From the NCBI RefSeq assembly GCF_000379685.1, contig NZ_KB903291.1, positions 124,001 through 188,000 of the forward strand: 64,000 nucleotides of DNA. Direction: 5' to 3'. Made by a program: the position numbers and the translations under genes. This DNA comes from Catelliglobosispora koreensis DSM 44566 (GTDB lineage: Bacteria; Actinomycetota; Actinomycetes; Mycobacteriales; Micromonosporaceae). The notes beneath the pieces are model-generated. The model made no database searches. It was not told the origin of the DNA and was given only the letters and a program-made list of their open reading frames with translations. Below, piece after piece: positions 8,804 through 17,137 of the stretch. Every line of letters starts with the position of its first letter. The stretch's first letter is position 1.

Positions 8804-10315
8804 TCATCGCTCTCTCTTAGCTAGTGGGACGAAGAGCACAGCTTCAGTGCCGCCCCCATCACGGTTACGCAGCTCGATGGTTCCGCGAAGCTCTCCCGTG
8901 GTCAGAGTGCGGATGATCTGCAACCCGAGTCGCTTGTTTGTTGCCGGATTGAAGTCAGGAGGTAAACCGCGTCCGTTATCGGCCACGATCACATTGAGGT
9001 CTTTCTTTTGCCTGTCGACCTTGACGACGACCTCGCCGGCCTGGGAACCGCCCTCAAACCCGTGCTCAACAGCGTTAAGCAGCAGCTCGTTGAGCACCAT
9101 GACCAGCGGTGTGGCGATCTCGGCCGGGAGCTGGCCGAAGCTGCCTTCACGTCTGGTGAACACGGGACTCTCGGGTGCCGCCACCTCCGCCGCGGCCGTC
9201 GCGACGCGGTCGACGATGCCGTCGAACTCGACGACTTCATCGGCGGACATGGATAGCGTCTCGTGCACGAGGGCGATGCTGGCGACGCGGCGCACGGATT
9301 CTTCAAGTGCGGCACGGGCTTCCGGCGCGGCGACTCGCCGGGCCTGGAGCCGGAGCAGCGCGGCAACCGTCTGGAGGTTGTTCTTCACCCGGTGGTGGAT
9401 CTCGCGGATCGTCGCGTCCTTGGTGATCAGCGCCCGGTCGCGCCGCTTCACCTCGGTGATGTCACGGGCGAGCACCAGCGCTCCGATCGGGACACCCGCT
9501 GGCATGAGCGGCAACGCTCGCGTTAGGACGGTGGCGGTACGCGCTTCGACCTCTTTACGCGGTGGAGCGTCGCCCCTGAGCGCGGCCAGGATGCGGGCGG
9601 CGCACTCGGAGCCCTCCAGCGGGTCGTCGCTCAGGCGGTTGAACAGCGCCGCGAGATCCTCGCCCACGAGGCTCGCCGAGAAGCCAAGGCGCCTAATCGC
9701 GGACTGGGCGTTAGGGGACGCATAGGTGACCTTGCCCGTTGCGTCCAGGCGGATCAGCCCGTCGCCCACGCGTGGAGCCGAAGTGGTCTCACCCTCGTGC
9801 CGGGGCGGCGGGAACGTGCCGTCAGCGATCATCTGCGCTAGATCGTCTGCGGTAGTCAGGTAATTGAGTTCGAGCTGCGACGGTGTGCGTGCCGTGGACA
9901 GGTTCGTGTCCCGTCCCACCACCGCGACCACGTCCCCGGACTCACCGTCAGCGCTGCGTCTTCTGACAGGAACCGCCTCATGACGGGCGGGCGTGTCGCC
10001 GTACCAGACGGGATCGCCCTCGCGCCAAATCCGCCCCTGCGTCCGCGCCACCTCAAGGTGCGCGACCTCAGCGCCGTTGGCCAGCTTGCCGACCTGATCG
10101 TCCTGATAAGCCGTGGGTGCCGTGGTCGGGCGCACCTGCGCCACGCACACGTAGGCGCCATCGCCAGCCGGCACCCACAACAACAGGTCAGCGAACGACA
10201 GGTCGGAGATCAGTTGCCAATCACCGGCCAGCCGCTGGAGGTGGTCGATGTCGACCGGGCCGAGGCTCGTATGTTCCTCGACGAGTTCCTTCAGGGTCGA
10301 CGGTTTCACCCTCAC
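8804..10315 (-). CDS. pdtaS: Sensor histidine kinase PdtaS (HWE/HisKA_2 type)
   Basis: Cytosolic two-component kinase of 503 residues. The N-terminal GAF-like domain (residues 10-150, DWQLISDLSFADLLLWVP), a PAS domain near 190-300 (LDATGKVTYASPNA), the HisKA_2 phosphoacceptor helix IREIHHRVKNNLQTVAALL, and a HATPase domain (NELLLNAVEHGF, DNGRGLPPDF, LGLQIIRTLT) match PdtaS, partner of the RNA-binding antiterminator PdtaR. No pdtaR is nearby. Start GTG at 10315 overlaps the stop of the SIS gene by 4 bp, implying translational coupling. Same whiB1-linked neighbourhood as M. tuberculosis Rv3220c. Confidence 0.92.
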   Translation of the reverse strand: MRVKPSTLKELVEEHTSLGPVDIDHLQRLAGDWQLISDLSFADLLLWVPAGDGAYVCVAQVRPTTAPTAYQDDQVGKLANGAEVAHLEVARTQGRIWREGDPVWYGDTPARHEAVPVRRRSADGESGDVVAVVGRDTNLSTARTPSQLELNYLTTADDLAQMIADGTFPPPRHEGETTSAPRVGDGLIRLDATGKVTYASPNAQSAIRRLGFSASLVGEDLAALFNRLSDDPLEGSECAARILAALRGDAPPRKEVEARTATVLTRALPLMPAGVPIGALVLARDITEVKRRDRALITKDATIREIHHRVKNNLQTVAALLRLQARRVAAPEARAALEESVRRVASIALVHETLSMSADEVVEFDGIVDRVATAAAEVAAPESPVFTRREGSFGQLPAEIATPLVMVLNELLLNAVEHGFEGGSQAGEVVVKVDRQKKDLNVIVADNGRGLPPDFNPATNKRLGLQIIRTLTTGELRGTIELRNRDGGGTEAVLFVPLAKRER

Positions 10316-11346
10316 ATTGTGGCAGTGACCTTCTTTAGTCCGCGTGGAGCATCTGGATCTTCGCCTTTCGCGAGCGCTAACGAGAGCGCCAGCTGCTGCA
10401 ACGGCAGGATCTCCAGGAGCGGCGAGAACCGTTCGTCCACGCTGGGCACCGCTAGCGCGCCCCCTGGACCGACCGTGACCACGTCAGCCCGCTGATCGTG
10501 CAAGCGCTCCAGCACCGGCTTCATCGCCTCGCCACCGCGGCCGCTATTCACGAACGCGAGCACAGGCACGTCTGGGTCGGTCATGGCCAAGGGCCCGTGC
10601 AGGAGGTCGGCACCCGAAAAGGCCAGGGCCGGCAGGTAGGACGTTTCCATCAGCTTCAATGCCGCTTCGCGGGCTGAGGGGTACGAGTAGCCGCGCCCAG
10701 TAGTCACCATGCTGCGTGCGAAGCGGTAGCGCTGCGCTTGCGCGGTAGCGTCGTTGCTTTCCAGCGTCTGCCGGGCGAGCGCGGGGATCTCGGCGAATTC
10801 CTTGACCGGGACACTGCCACCGTTCTTGATGCCCTCAATAAGCAGCAGGAGCGCGAAAAGCTCTGCGGTGTAAGTCTTTGTGGCCGCGACCGCCCGCTCG
10901 TGCCCGGCGGACACGTCAATCGACAGCTCGGCCGTCTGCACGAGTGTCGACTCTGGATTGTTCGTCACGGCAAGCGTTAGCGCGCCCGACTCCCGCGCCA
11001 CACGCAGCACCTCGGTCAGGTCAGGTGATCCACCGCTCTGCGAGACACCGACGACAAGGGCGTGCGACAAATCCGGGCGTGCCCCGAAGACAGTGATCGC
11101 GCTCGGGCTAGCGAGCCCGGCAGCGAGATTCAGCCGAATCTCCGACAGATACGTCCCGTAGAGCGCCGCGTGATCAGACGTCCCACGCGCGGTGAACACG
11201 ACGTGCTGTGGCTTGTGCTCGATAACAGCCTTCGCGACCCTCTCGATCGCCGTGATGTGCGCTGGTTCCAGCAGCGTGGCGTAGACGTCGGGCTGCTCGG
11301 CAATGTCAGCGGCCATCCCGGCGCCGCGTTCATTTCTGTTTGTCAC
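10312..11346 (-). CDS. SIS-domain sugar-phosphate isomerase/deaminase (GlmS-isomerase-like)
   Basis: A 344-residue protein of two SIS domains without the glutaminase domain of GlmS. Motifs are MAADIAEQPDVYATLL, ARGTSDHAALYGTYL, VVGVSQSGGSPDLTEVL (phosphosugar-binding serines), TYTAELFALLLL, and GYSYPSAREAALKLMETSY. This layout fits ammonia-releasing glucosamine-6-phosphate deaminases (NagB-II) or related aldose-ketose isomerases; the substrate cannot be read. GTG at 11346 is chosen over 11394 because homologues begin shortly before the MAxxIAEQP segment. Cotranscribed with pdtaS through a 4-bp overlap. Confidence 0.83.
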   Translation of the reverse strand: MTNRNERGAGMAADIAEQPDVYATLLEPAHITAIERVAKAVIEHKPQHVVFTARGTSDHAALYGTYLSEIRLNLAAGLASPSAITVFGARPDLSHALVVGVSQSGGSPDLTEVLRVARESGALTLAVTNNPESTLVQTAELSIDVSAGHERAVAATKTYTAELFALLLLIEGIKNGGSVPVKEFAEIPALARQTLESNDATAQAQRYRFARSMVTTGRGYSYPSAREAALKLMETSYLPALAFSGADLLHGPLAMTDPDVPVLAFVNSGRGGEAMKPVLERLHDQRADVVTVGPGGALAVPSVDERFSPLLEILPLQQLALSLALAKGEDPDAPRGLKKVTATM

Positions 11347-11542
11347 GTGCGCAGTCTTGCACGCTAAAGCGTGATTCAGCAAGTTATCGAGCACAAACGC
11401 GCACGACTCTCGCGCGATGACACCCTATTCGCACCGATCACGTGAGCGATCCCTGCCTTGCCAGGCGGGCCGTCCTGCCAGTCCCTTCCGGCGCGGTCCC
11501 GCCAACGCACCTGCCTGACGCCTGCTCCCTTTGGCGGACTTA

Positions 11543-11652
11543 GTCGTGATCCACATCCCCATTGCTGATCCACATCCCACGGGACGTGATCAAACCGCTC
11601 GTTGATCACGTCTCAATGGATGTCGATCACGCTCTGGGATGTGGATCACGAC
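11543..11652. repeat. Complex intergenic palindrome, GTGATCCACATCCC type, copy 2
   Basis: Outer arms of 17 bp, starting GTCGTGATCCACATCCC (11543-11559) with its exact complement ending at 11652, enclose a second direct copy TGATCCACATCCC (11566-11578), an inner GTGATCA/TGATCAC pair (11586-11592, 11603-11609) and GATGTCGATCACG. The whole could fold into a branched structure. Arms match the shorter copy at 5165-5209. Confidence 0.7.
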
Positions 11653-11724
11653 CAGGGCAACCAAGCGCCCCGGCAAATCAGCAATCCGGCAACGGGAGCG
11701 TGGCCGAAGCAACCGCCCGGAAAG

Positions 11725-11764
11725 CAAGCGCCCGGTCCTCCAGGCGGGAAGGACCGGGCGCTTG
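11725..11764 (-). terminator. Terminator after the MFS transporter gene
   Basis: Perfect 14-bp inverted repeat, CAAGCGCCCGGTCC paired with GGACCGGGCGCTTG, 12-nt loop, starting 17 bp beyond the stop of the minus-strand transporter gene. Confidence 0.85.
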
Positions 11765-11780
11765 CGCGTTAACGGGTGAG

Positions 11781-13358
11781 CTATTCGGCCGGTGCCATGG
11801 CGGCTGTTTCGCGCAGCGGGACCTCTTTGACGAACCAAGCCAGCACGGGGATGAAGACCGCGAACGCCAGCGCCCACCAGAACAGCCCAGAGGTGCCAAA
11901 GGCGATCGCGTGCGTGATCGCTTCGCGCATGGGCGCCGGCAGGGCAGACAGCATCGCAGGATCAAAGCTGCCACCGCTCTGGGCGACCATGGCTGTCGCG
12001 GCGGGGCCGGAAGCCGCGATGTCTGCCTCCATGCGGGAGGTGAAGACGGCGCCAAACAGCGCCACCCCAAACGAACCGCCGATCGACCGGGCGAAGGTCG
12101 CCGTCGAGCTAGCCACGCCCATGTCCTTCATCTCGACACTGTTCTGCGAGATGAGCAGCGTGGTCTGCATGAGGAATCCCATGCCCAGCCCCAAAACCAC
12201 CATGTAGATCGTGGACTCGACCTTGGAGGTGTCATTGTCCAAACGCGTCAAAAGCAGCATGGCCAGCACCATGATCGTGCCACCGATGATCGGGAAGATC
12301 CGGTAGCGGCCCGTCTTTGCGATGATCCGTCCAATCACGACGGAGGTCACCATGACGCCCAGCATCATCGGAAGCAGGAGCAGTCCGCTATTGGTCGCTG
12401 AGGCTCCCTGCACGGTCTGCTGATAGAGCGGCAGGAACGACACCGCCCCGAATAGGCCGAAGCCGACGAGGAAACCGATCGTGCTGACGAGGCTGAAGTT
12501 GCGGTCCTTGAACAGTTTCAAGGGCAGTACCGGTTCGGCGACGTTCATCTCCACGACGACGAACAGGATCGTGGTGATGACCCCGAGCGCGGCCAGGCCC
12601 AGAATCTGAGCGCTCAGCCAGGCGTATTCCTTGCCGCCCCACGTCGTGATCAGAACGATCGAGGTGATCGCGATGGCGAGCAGCCCGGCACCCAGCCAGT
12701 CAATCTTGTGCTCGGTCCGCTTGCGCGGCAGGTTCAGGAAGGCGATGAGGATGAACAGCGCGGCGCCGGCGATCGGGATGTTCATATAGAAGATCCAGCG
12801 CCAGGAGGCGTGGTCGGTGATGAGGCCGCCCACGAGTGGTCCGGCGATCATCGACAGGGCCATGATGCCAGCCATCTGGCCTTGGTATTTCCCACGTTCG
12901 CGCGGTGAGACGAGGTCGCCGATGATGGCGAACGCGCCCACCATGAGACCGCCAGCGCCCAGGCCCTGGAACGCCCGGAAGTAGATCAGCTGGCTCATCG
13001 GGTCGAGCATGTTGTTCAGCCAAGTGAACTCGCCCGCCGCGCCCGAGAGCATCGAGCCGAGGATGAACAGGACGATCGAGCTGAGGAAGATCCGCTTGCG
13101 GCCGTAGAGGTCGCCGAGCTTTCCCCAGATAGGCGTCGACACGGTGGTGCCCAAGACATAGGCGGTGACCACCCAGGACAGTTTGGACACTGCCTCAAGG
13201 CCGCCGAGCTCACCGAGAATCTTCGGCATCGCGGTGCCTACGACCATGTTGTCGAGCATCGCCAGCATCATGGCGAGCATCAGACCTGGTAGAACGATGT
13301 TTAGCTTGTTAGCTCCGGTGGAGCTTGAGGTTGGGGCTGCCTCAGCAACAGCGGTCAC
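11781..13358 (-). CDS. MFS drug exporter, DHA2 (14-TMS, EmrB/QacA) family
   Basis: Proton-driven multidrug efflux protein of 525 residues. Visible are the DHA2 motif LDNMVVGTAMPKIL in helix 1, motif A GKLGDLYGRKRIF, motif B RAFQGLGAGGLMVGAFAIIGD, and motif C GPLVGGLITDHASWRWIFYMN, with about 14 hydrophobic helices. The GTG start at 13358 follows GGGAG. It is divergent from a TetR gene 98 bp away with paired half-sites between them, so repression by that TetR is likely. The substrate is unknown. Confidence 0.92.
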   Translation of the reverse strand: MTAVAEAAPTSSSTGANKLNIVLPGLMLAMMLAMLDNMVVGTAMPKILGELGGLEAVSKLSWVVTAYVLGTTVSTPIWGKLGDLYGRKRIFLSSIVLFILGSMLSGAAGEFTWLNNMLDPMSQLIYFRAFQGLGAGGLMVGAFAIIGDLVSPRERGKYQGQMAGIMALSMIAGPLVGGLITDHASWRWIFYMNIPIAGAALFILIAFLNLPRKRTEHKIDWLGAGLLAIAITSIVLITTWGGKEYAWLSAQILGLAALGVITTILFVVVEMNVAEPVLPLKLFKDRNFSLVSTIGFLVGFGLFGAVSFLPLYQQTVQGASATNSGLLLLPMMLGVMVTSVVIGRIIAKTGRYRIFPIIGGTIMVLAMLLLTRLDNDTSKVESTIYMVVLGLGMGFLMQTTLLISQNSVEMKDMGVASSTATFARSIGGSFGVALFGAVFTSRMEADIAASGPAATAMVAQSGGSFDPAMLSALPAPMREAITHAIAFGTSGLFWWALAFAVFIPVLAWFVKEVPLRETAAMAPAE

Positions 13359-13398
13359 GGCTAGACTCCCTACGCTTACTTGCCGACCGGCTAGACGC

Positions 13399-13440
13399 CT
13401 TACTAGCCGTACGGTAAGCTACTTACTAACCGGCCGTCAA
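13399..13440. promoter_or_regulatory. Putative TetR operator between exporter and regulator genes
   Basis: CTTACTAGCCGTACGGTAAG (13399-13418) is an imperfect palindrome (CTTAC/GTAAG ends), and the half-site CTTACTAACCGG repeats at 13422. A wider inverted repeat, ACTTGCCGACCGG / CCGGCCGTCAAGT, flanks it. The arrangement fits one or two TetR dimers controlling both divergent genes. Confidence 0.55.
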
Positions 13441-13456
13441 GTAGAAAAGGACGACC

Positions 13457-14020
13457 ATGGCGGATGACACTCGCTCCCGGATCCAGGCGATCGCCCTCGA
13501 CCTGTTCAGCGAACAGGGCTATGACGCGACCTCGCTGCGCGAGATCGCCGAGCGCTTAGGCGTCACCAAGGCCGCCCTCTACTACCACTTCAAGAGCAAA
13601 GAAGAGATCGTCGAGTCACTCACGAGTGACCATGTGAAAAGGCTCGACACCTTGCTCGAGTGGGCCGAGGGCAAAGAGCCAACGCAAGCGTTTCGCATCG
13701 AGTTTCTGCACCGCTATATGGACAACCTCAACGCCAGTCAGCACCTGAAGATCATGAAGTTCATCCAGCAGAACCAGCCCGCCATGAAAAACATGGCCAA
13801 CGCCGCGAAATGGCGGGAGAGCCTGCACAAGATGGTCAGCGTGCTCGCTGGCGAGAAGGCCAGCCCGACCGAGCGCATGCGCATGGGGCTCGCGCTGTTC
13901 GGCTTGCACGCCTCAGCGATGCTGCTGCCAGAAGGTGAAGTGTCCGAACAGGACCGTCGTCAGGCCGCGCTCACGGTGGCGGAGGAACTCATAACTGGCA
14001 GCGCAGGCCGAGCAGACTGA
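13457..14020 (+). CDS. TetR-family repressor of the adjacent MFS exporter
   Basis: A 187-residue regulator with the TetR helix-turn-helix at residues 6-50 (IQAIALDLFSEQGYDATSLREIAERLG, then VTKAALYYHFKSKEEIV) and an all-helical ligand domain. AAAGGA precedes the ATG. Divergent from the exporter with a palindromic intergenic region. Its 3' end overlaps the opposing GNAT gene by 32 bp. Confidence 0.9.
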   Translation: MADDTRSRIQAIALDLFSEQGYDATSLREIAERLGVTKAALYYHFKSKEEIVESLTSDHVKRLDTLLEWAEGKEPTQAFRIEFLHRYMDNLNASQHLKIMKFIQQNQPAMKNMANAAKWRESLHKMVSVLAGEKASPTERMRMGLALFGLHASAMLLPEGEVSEQDRRQAALTVAEELITGSAGRAD

Positions 14021-14471
14021 CACCGTCCATGGGCGACCAGTCAAGCGACGGTTCACGCACGAAACCCAGTCGTTTGTAGAGGCGCTGCGCATCGACGGCG
14101 AAGTCACGCACGCAGATGACTACCGCTTCGCAGCCAAGGTCAGCGGCGCGGGTCAGGCAGCCTCGCACGAGCGCTTCACCCACGCCCCGGCGCTGCGCTG
14201 ACGGTGCGACGGCCAGCATCCGGAACTCGGCCTCCCCAGCACGCGAGAGCTCGGCGTATTCACTGCCAGGCAAGACGAAAAGCACGGCGCCCACGACAAG
14301 GCCGCCGTCCTCACAAACCAGGATCGTCCCCGCGTCGGCGCGCGACACCACATCGCGCAGCACGGGTTCATACGGGTGATCAGCGGAGGTCTGGCCGTCT
14401 CCGCGATAGGCGGCGACGGTGAGTTCACCGATCGCCGCGTAGTCGGGCTCAGACGCGACGCGTACCCGCAA
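13989..14471 (-). CDS. GNAT-family N-acetyltransferase
   Basis: A 160-residue protein with the GNAT acetyl-CoA motif A, RMLAVAPSAQRRGVGEALVRGCL, and motif B VRDFAVDAQRLYKRLGFVRE. The substrate is unknown. The proposed TTG start at 14471 lies one base after the stop of the biotinyl-protein gene, giving LRVRVASEPDYAAIGELTV; longer frames would overlap that gene. Probable last gene of the sigH-rshA-biotinyl unit. Confidence 0.82.
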   Translation of the reverse strand: MRVRVASEPDYAAIGELTVAAYRGDGQTSADHPYEPVLRDVVSRADAGTILVCEDGGLVVGAVLFVLPGSEYAELSRAGEAEFRMLAVAPSAQRRGVGEALVRGCLTRAADLGCEAVVICVRDFAVDAQRLYKRLGFVREPSLDWSPMDGVSLLGLRCQL

Positions 14472-14472
14472 A

Positions 14473-14685
14473 TTATTCAATGATGGCAATGAGGTCGCCT
14501 TCCTGGACCACATCTCCCTCGTGCACCTTGACCGTCACGACGCCATCGGCTTCGGCGACGACCGGGATCTCCATCTTCATGGATTCGAGGATGACCAGGG
14601 TGTCGCCGTCTTCGACCGTGTCACCGTCGGACACGACGACCTTCCAGACGTTCGCCACCATCTCAGCACGGATCTCTTCAGCCAT
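14473..14685 (-). CDS. Biotin/lipoyl-attachment single-domain protein (TB7.3-like)
   Basis: A free-standing 70-residue biotinyl domain: two beta-hairpin halves around VILESMKMEIPV with the modified Lys37 in ESMKME, and the second half DGVVTVKVHEGDVVQEGDLIAI. It matches mycobacterial TB7.3 (Rv3221c), which sits in the same place beside rshA-sigH. Its metabolic partner is not in the window. Confidence 0.93.
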   Translation of the reverse strand: MAEEIRAEMVANVWKVVVSDGDTVEDGDTLVILESMKMEIPVVAEADGVVTVKVHEGDVVQEGDLIAIIE

Positions 14686-14722
14686 GGTGTGTATCCAACC
14701 ACGGCCGTGTACGCGAGGACGG

Positions 14723-15001
14723 TTAACCCGGCTCGCGGCTAACTTCGACCTCGACGACCAGCTCGGATAGCTTGGCGCGCAGGCGAGCTACGAGTTCGGC
14801 GGGTGCGGTTTCGCGACCGCAGCAGCGGGCGACGAGTGCCTTTACTTCGGTTTCGATGCCATATTCCCGAAGGCAGGGCGAGCACTCATCAAGGTGCTGC
14901 TTGATGACCGTCCGCCGGTCTTCGGAGCACTCAAGATCGAGGTAGAGGTATACCTCTGTCAGGACTTCCCGACAGTTGACCTCGTCATGCGCGTCAGTCA
15001 T
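14723..15001 (-). CDS. rshA: Zinc-associated anti-sigma factor RshA/RsrA
   Basis: Redox switch holding SigH/SigR inactive. The 92-residue protein contains the ZAS motif His36-x3-Cys40-x2-Cys43 (HLDECSPC) plus upstream Cys10 and Cys25 and downstream cysteines near residues 61-62. Thiol oxidation releases zinc and frees the sigma factor. The ATG at 15001 overlaps the sigH stop (ATGACTGA), a translationally coupled arrangement conserved in mycobacteria and Streptomyces. Confidence 0.94.
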   Translation of the reverse strand: MTDAHDEVNCREVLTEVYLYLDLECSEDRRTVIKQHLDECSPCLREYGIETEVKALVARCCGRETAPAELVARLRAKLSELVVEVEVSREPG

Positions 15002-15776
15002 TGATCGCCTCCCGGGAAAGGCCATGTTCGATGGCATATCCCTCAAGAAGCTTGCGCAGATTGCGGCGCCCGCGGTGCAGGCGTGACATGACCGTCCCGA
15101 TCGGGGTACCCATGATGTCGGCGACCTCCTTGTAAGAGAAACCCTCCACATCAGCCAGGTACACCGCAAGACGGAACTCTTCAGGAAGTGACTGCAGCGC
15201 TTCCTTGACGTCGCTATCTGGCAGGCGCTCAAGCGCTTCAGTCTCTGCTGACTTCAGGCCCGATGACGTGTGTGACTCGGCCTCGGCGAGCTGCCAGTCC
15301 GTGATCTCGTCGGTCGGCGCCTGAACGGGCTGGCGCTGCTTCTTGCGGTACGAGTTGATGAAGGTGTTGGTCAAGATGCGGTAGAGCCACGCCTTGAGGT
15401 TGGTGCCTTCCTCGAACTGGTGGAAAGCGGCGAAGGCCTTAAGAAAGGTCTCCTGAACCAAGTCTTCGGCGTCGGCCGGGTTGCGCGTCATGCGCAGGGC
15501 GGCGGCATAGAGCTGGTCAACGAACGGCATCGCGTCACGCTCAAACCGGACGCTGCGCTCGTTTGCGCTCTCAGTGCTCGTCACTCGGGCAACCGCCTTC
15601 TGCGACCGAGGCGGCCGCTGAACCGAGGTTACCGAGGAGATCACGGGGGTCTCGACCCGGGGCGCCGGGAGTGCCGCGGGCCAGTCGGGGGCGCTGAGCA
15701 GCTTTTCTATCGTCTGGACGGCTGAGTTTTCCGCCCCTCGAGCCACACAGCGTGTTCCGGTTCGCACCATTGCCAC
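14994..15776 (-). CDS. sigH: ECF sigma factor SigH/SigR (thiol-oxidative stress), long form
   Basis: Directs transcription of thiol-stress genes. Region 2 is [39 protein letters not shown], with [27 protein letters not shown] and region 4 [42 protein letters not shown]. The frame has about 76 residues before the conserved core. A start at ATG 15776 gives a long isoform; an internal GTG at 15584 (VTSTES) would give a short one. In S. coelicolor, SigR exists as stable short and unstable long isoforms, so the same may hold here. A SigR-type promoter lies just upstream. Confidence 0.95.
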   Translation of the reverse strand: MAMVRTGTRCVARGAENSAVQTIEKLLSAPDWPAALPAPRVETPVISSVTSVQRPPRSQKAVARVTSTESANERSVRFERDAMPFVDQLYAAALRMTRNPADAEDLVQETFLKAFAAFHQFEEGTNLKAWLYRILTNTFINSYRKKQRQPVQAPTDEITDWQLAEAESHTSSGLKSAETEALERLPDSDVKEALQSLPEEFRLAVYLADVEGFSYKEVADIMGTPIGTVMSRLHRGRRNLRKLLEGYAIEHGLSREAIND

Positions 15777-15815
15777 CTCTCGCTAGCCTGAGCAGACCGT
15801 CGATCCGGTCAATGG

Positions 15816-15841
15816 AACACAGCCCAGCCTGCGAGCATTCC
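15816..15841 (-). promoter_or_regulatory. Autoregulatory SigH/SigR promoter
   Basis: Read on the minus strand, the sequence is GGAAT, 18 bases, GTT, the exact SigR/SigH consensus (GGAAT-N18/19-GTT). It is 40 bp before the long-form start codon of sigH and 16 bp inside the gap after the upstream hydrolase gene, so it should drive stress-induced sigH-rshA transcription and would include the long start codon. Confidence 0.85.
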
Positions 15842-15856
15842 GAAGCGTGTCCTTGG

Positions 15857-16438
15857 TCACCCCAAGGAGGACAAGAACGTGACCACCGCGGCCGTCACGG
15901 CGTTAAGGTCTTTCCGCAGGTCATGGCGGGCGCCGGGGATGATGGTGACCTGAACTCCCTTTGTTGGAGAAGGGACACCAAACGGGTCGCTATCGCCATT
16001 GACGACCAATGTCGGCACCCCGGTCAAGAGCTCGCTGGCTCTTGACTTCTCCGGCTTGCCCGGTGCGTGCAACGGAAACGCGAGCGCCACGATTCCCACT
16101 GCTTTTGATAGAGCGGCCGTGCGGCAGGCGACCCGCGCGCCCGACGACCGTCCACCCACGACAAGCGGCACCTTCGGCTTCAACGCGGCCATGACGGCAA
16201 GCCAGGCTTCGTCGAGAGCGGGCGCTGGAGCGGGCGCGCGGCGCCCGGCGACACGGTAGGGCTGCGTCACCATCGCTACGGCGACTTTGTTCGCCAGGGC
16301 GGCCTCACGCACGGCGACCAGATCCGGCGCGTCCACGCCTCCGCCAGCACCATGACCTAGTGCCAGCAGGAGACGTGGCTTGCCTTTGGGTTCGAACCGC
16401 TCGACCATCGCATCACCGCGCGGCGTGGCAATCTTCAT
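15857..16438 (-). CDS. Alpha/beta-hydrolase (KANL3/Tex30-like dienelactone-hydrolase fold)
   Basis: A 193-residue compact hydrolase: oxyanion segment ALGHGAGGGVDAPDL, nucleophile elbow GGRSSGARVA (Ser98 in G-R-S-S-G), acid region LVVNGDSDPFG, and the catalytic His in IIPGARHDL. The substrate is unknown. It lies immediately upstream of sigH on the same strand; the SigH promoter sits in the 80-bp gap between them. Confidence 0.85.
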   Translation of the reverse strand: MKIATPRGDAMVERFEPKGKPRLLLALGHGAGGGVDAPDLVAVREAALANKVAVAMVTQPYRVAGRRAPAPAPALDEAWLAVMAALKPKVPLVVGGRSSGARVACRTAALSKAVGIVALAFPLHAPGKPEKSRASELLTGVPTLVVNGDSDPFGVPSPTKGVQVTIIPGARHDLRKDLNAVTAAVVTFLSSLG

Positions 16439-16467
16439 GACCTGTGATTACCAGCCTTCGCGGATTT

Positions 16468-16950
16468 TCAGCAGGAGGCGCGCACGGGCTCGCGTGTGAT
16501 CAGCAGAGTGTTGCTGTCCATGCCCTCAAACGACTGAGCGGTCCGCTGTCCGGGAAGACGGCGGGCGACCAGCTCTCCGTTGGAGACGATCAATTCCGGG
16601 CCGGGAATGTGTTCTGTGAACGGCTTTTCGTCTGGCTGCTCATCTGTGCGCCAGGCGACGAGCATGGCCCGCCGTTCGCGGGCGGTCGTGCCGCCCCACA
16701 CCCCGTGGCAGTCGCCGACGCTAAGCGCCCATGCCAAGCAAGCCCCGGCGACGGGGCAGCTGCCACACAGTCCAATCGCGACATCCGCCGGTGCCATCGG
16801 CACAGGGAAAAATGTCTCTGGATCAACGGTTTGGCACACACCCTTTGTGCGCCAGGCGTTGTCATGCTTTTCGGTCACGGCACGTACCAAACGCGGGTCG
16901 CGGCGAGCCGCTGCAACCTCTTGTGGACGTGGAACACGCGCCCGGGTCAA
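16468..16950 (-). CDS. WhiB-family regulator with long C-terminal extension
   Basis: A 160-residue WhiB protein with cluster ligands Cys39, Cys62, Cys65 and Cys71 (VCQTVDPETFFP; LCGSCPVAGACLAWAL) and the turn HGVWGGTTARERR. Beyond the domain is a tail of about 65 residues (PDEKPFTEHIPGPELIVSNGELVARR) unlike WhiB1. A TTG at 16950 is proposed as start because GGGGGAGG stands 8 bases before it; longer in-frame starts reach 17043. The role is unknown. Confidence 0.82.
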   Translation of the reverse strand: MTRARVPRPQEVAAARRDPRLVRAVTEKHDNAWRTKGVCQTVDPETFFPVPMAPADVAIGLCGSCPVAGACLAWALSVGDCHGVWGGTTARERRAMLVAWRTDEQPDEKPFTEHIPGPELIVSNGELVARRLPGQRTAQSFEGMDSNTLLITREPVRASC

Positions 16951-17137
16951 ATTCCCCACCTCCCCCGTGGGTTTGACTACACATTTCGGTAGCCAAACTA
17001 TTACTCCTGGTGCCGGCCACGCTGAGCGATCATTGCTGCTCAACAGTTCCGACGTTGTTGCTTACCGCATCTTGACTGACCGAGACAAGGGGTATCAAAG
17101 TTTTGGTGTCACAAACCGCACCTAATCGGTACATATC

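Larger units (their letters stand above)
11347..11780. other. Intergenic region with palindromic element and terminator
   Basis: 434 bp without a supportable gene. It contains the GTGATCCACATCCC repeat cluster (11543-11652) and, nearer the transporter gene, the perfect hairpin at 11725-11764. Open frames crossing it do not look like proteins. Confidence 0.6.

Noticed and set aside
11562-12401. Plus-strand open frame over the palindrome and transporter gene
   Set aside because: Arg/Gly/His-rich shadow of the MFS gene and repeat; no start signal, and the opposite strand has all MFS motifs.
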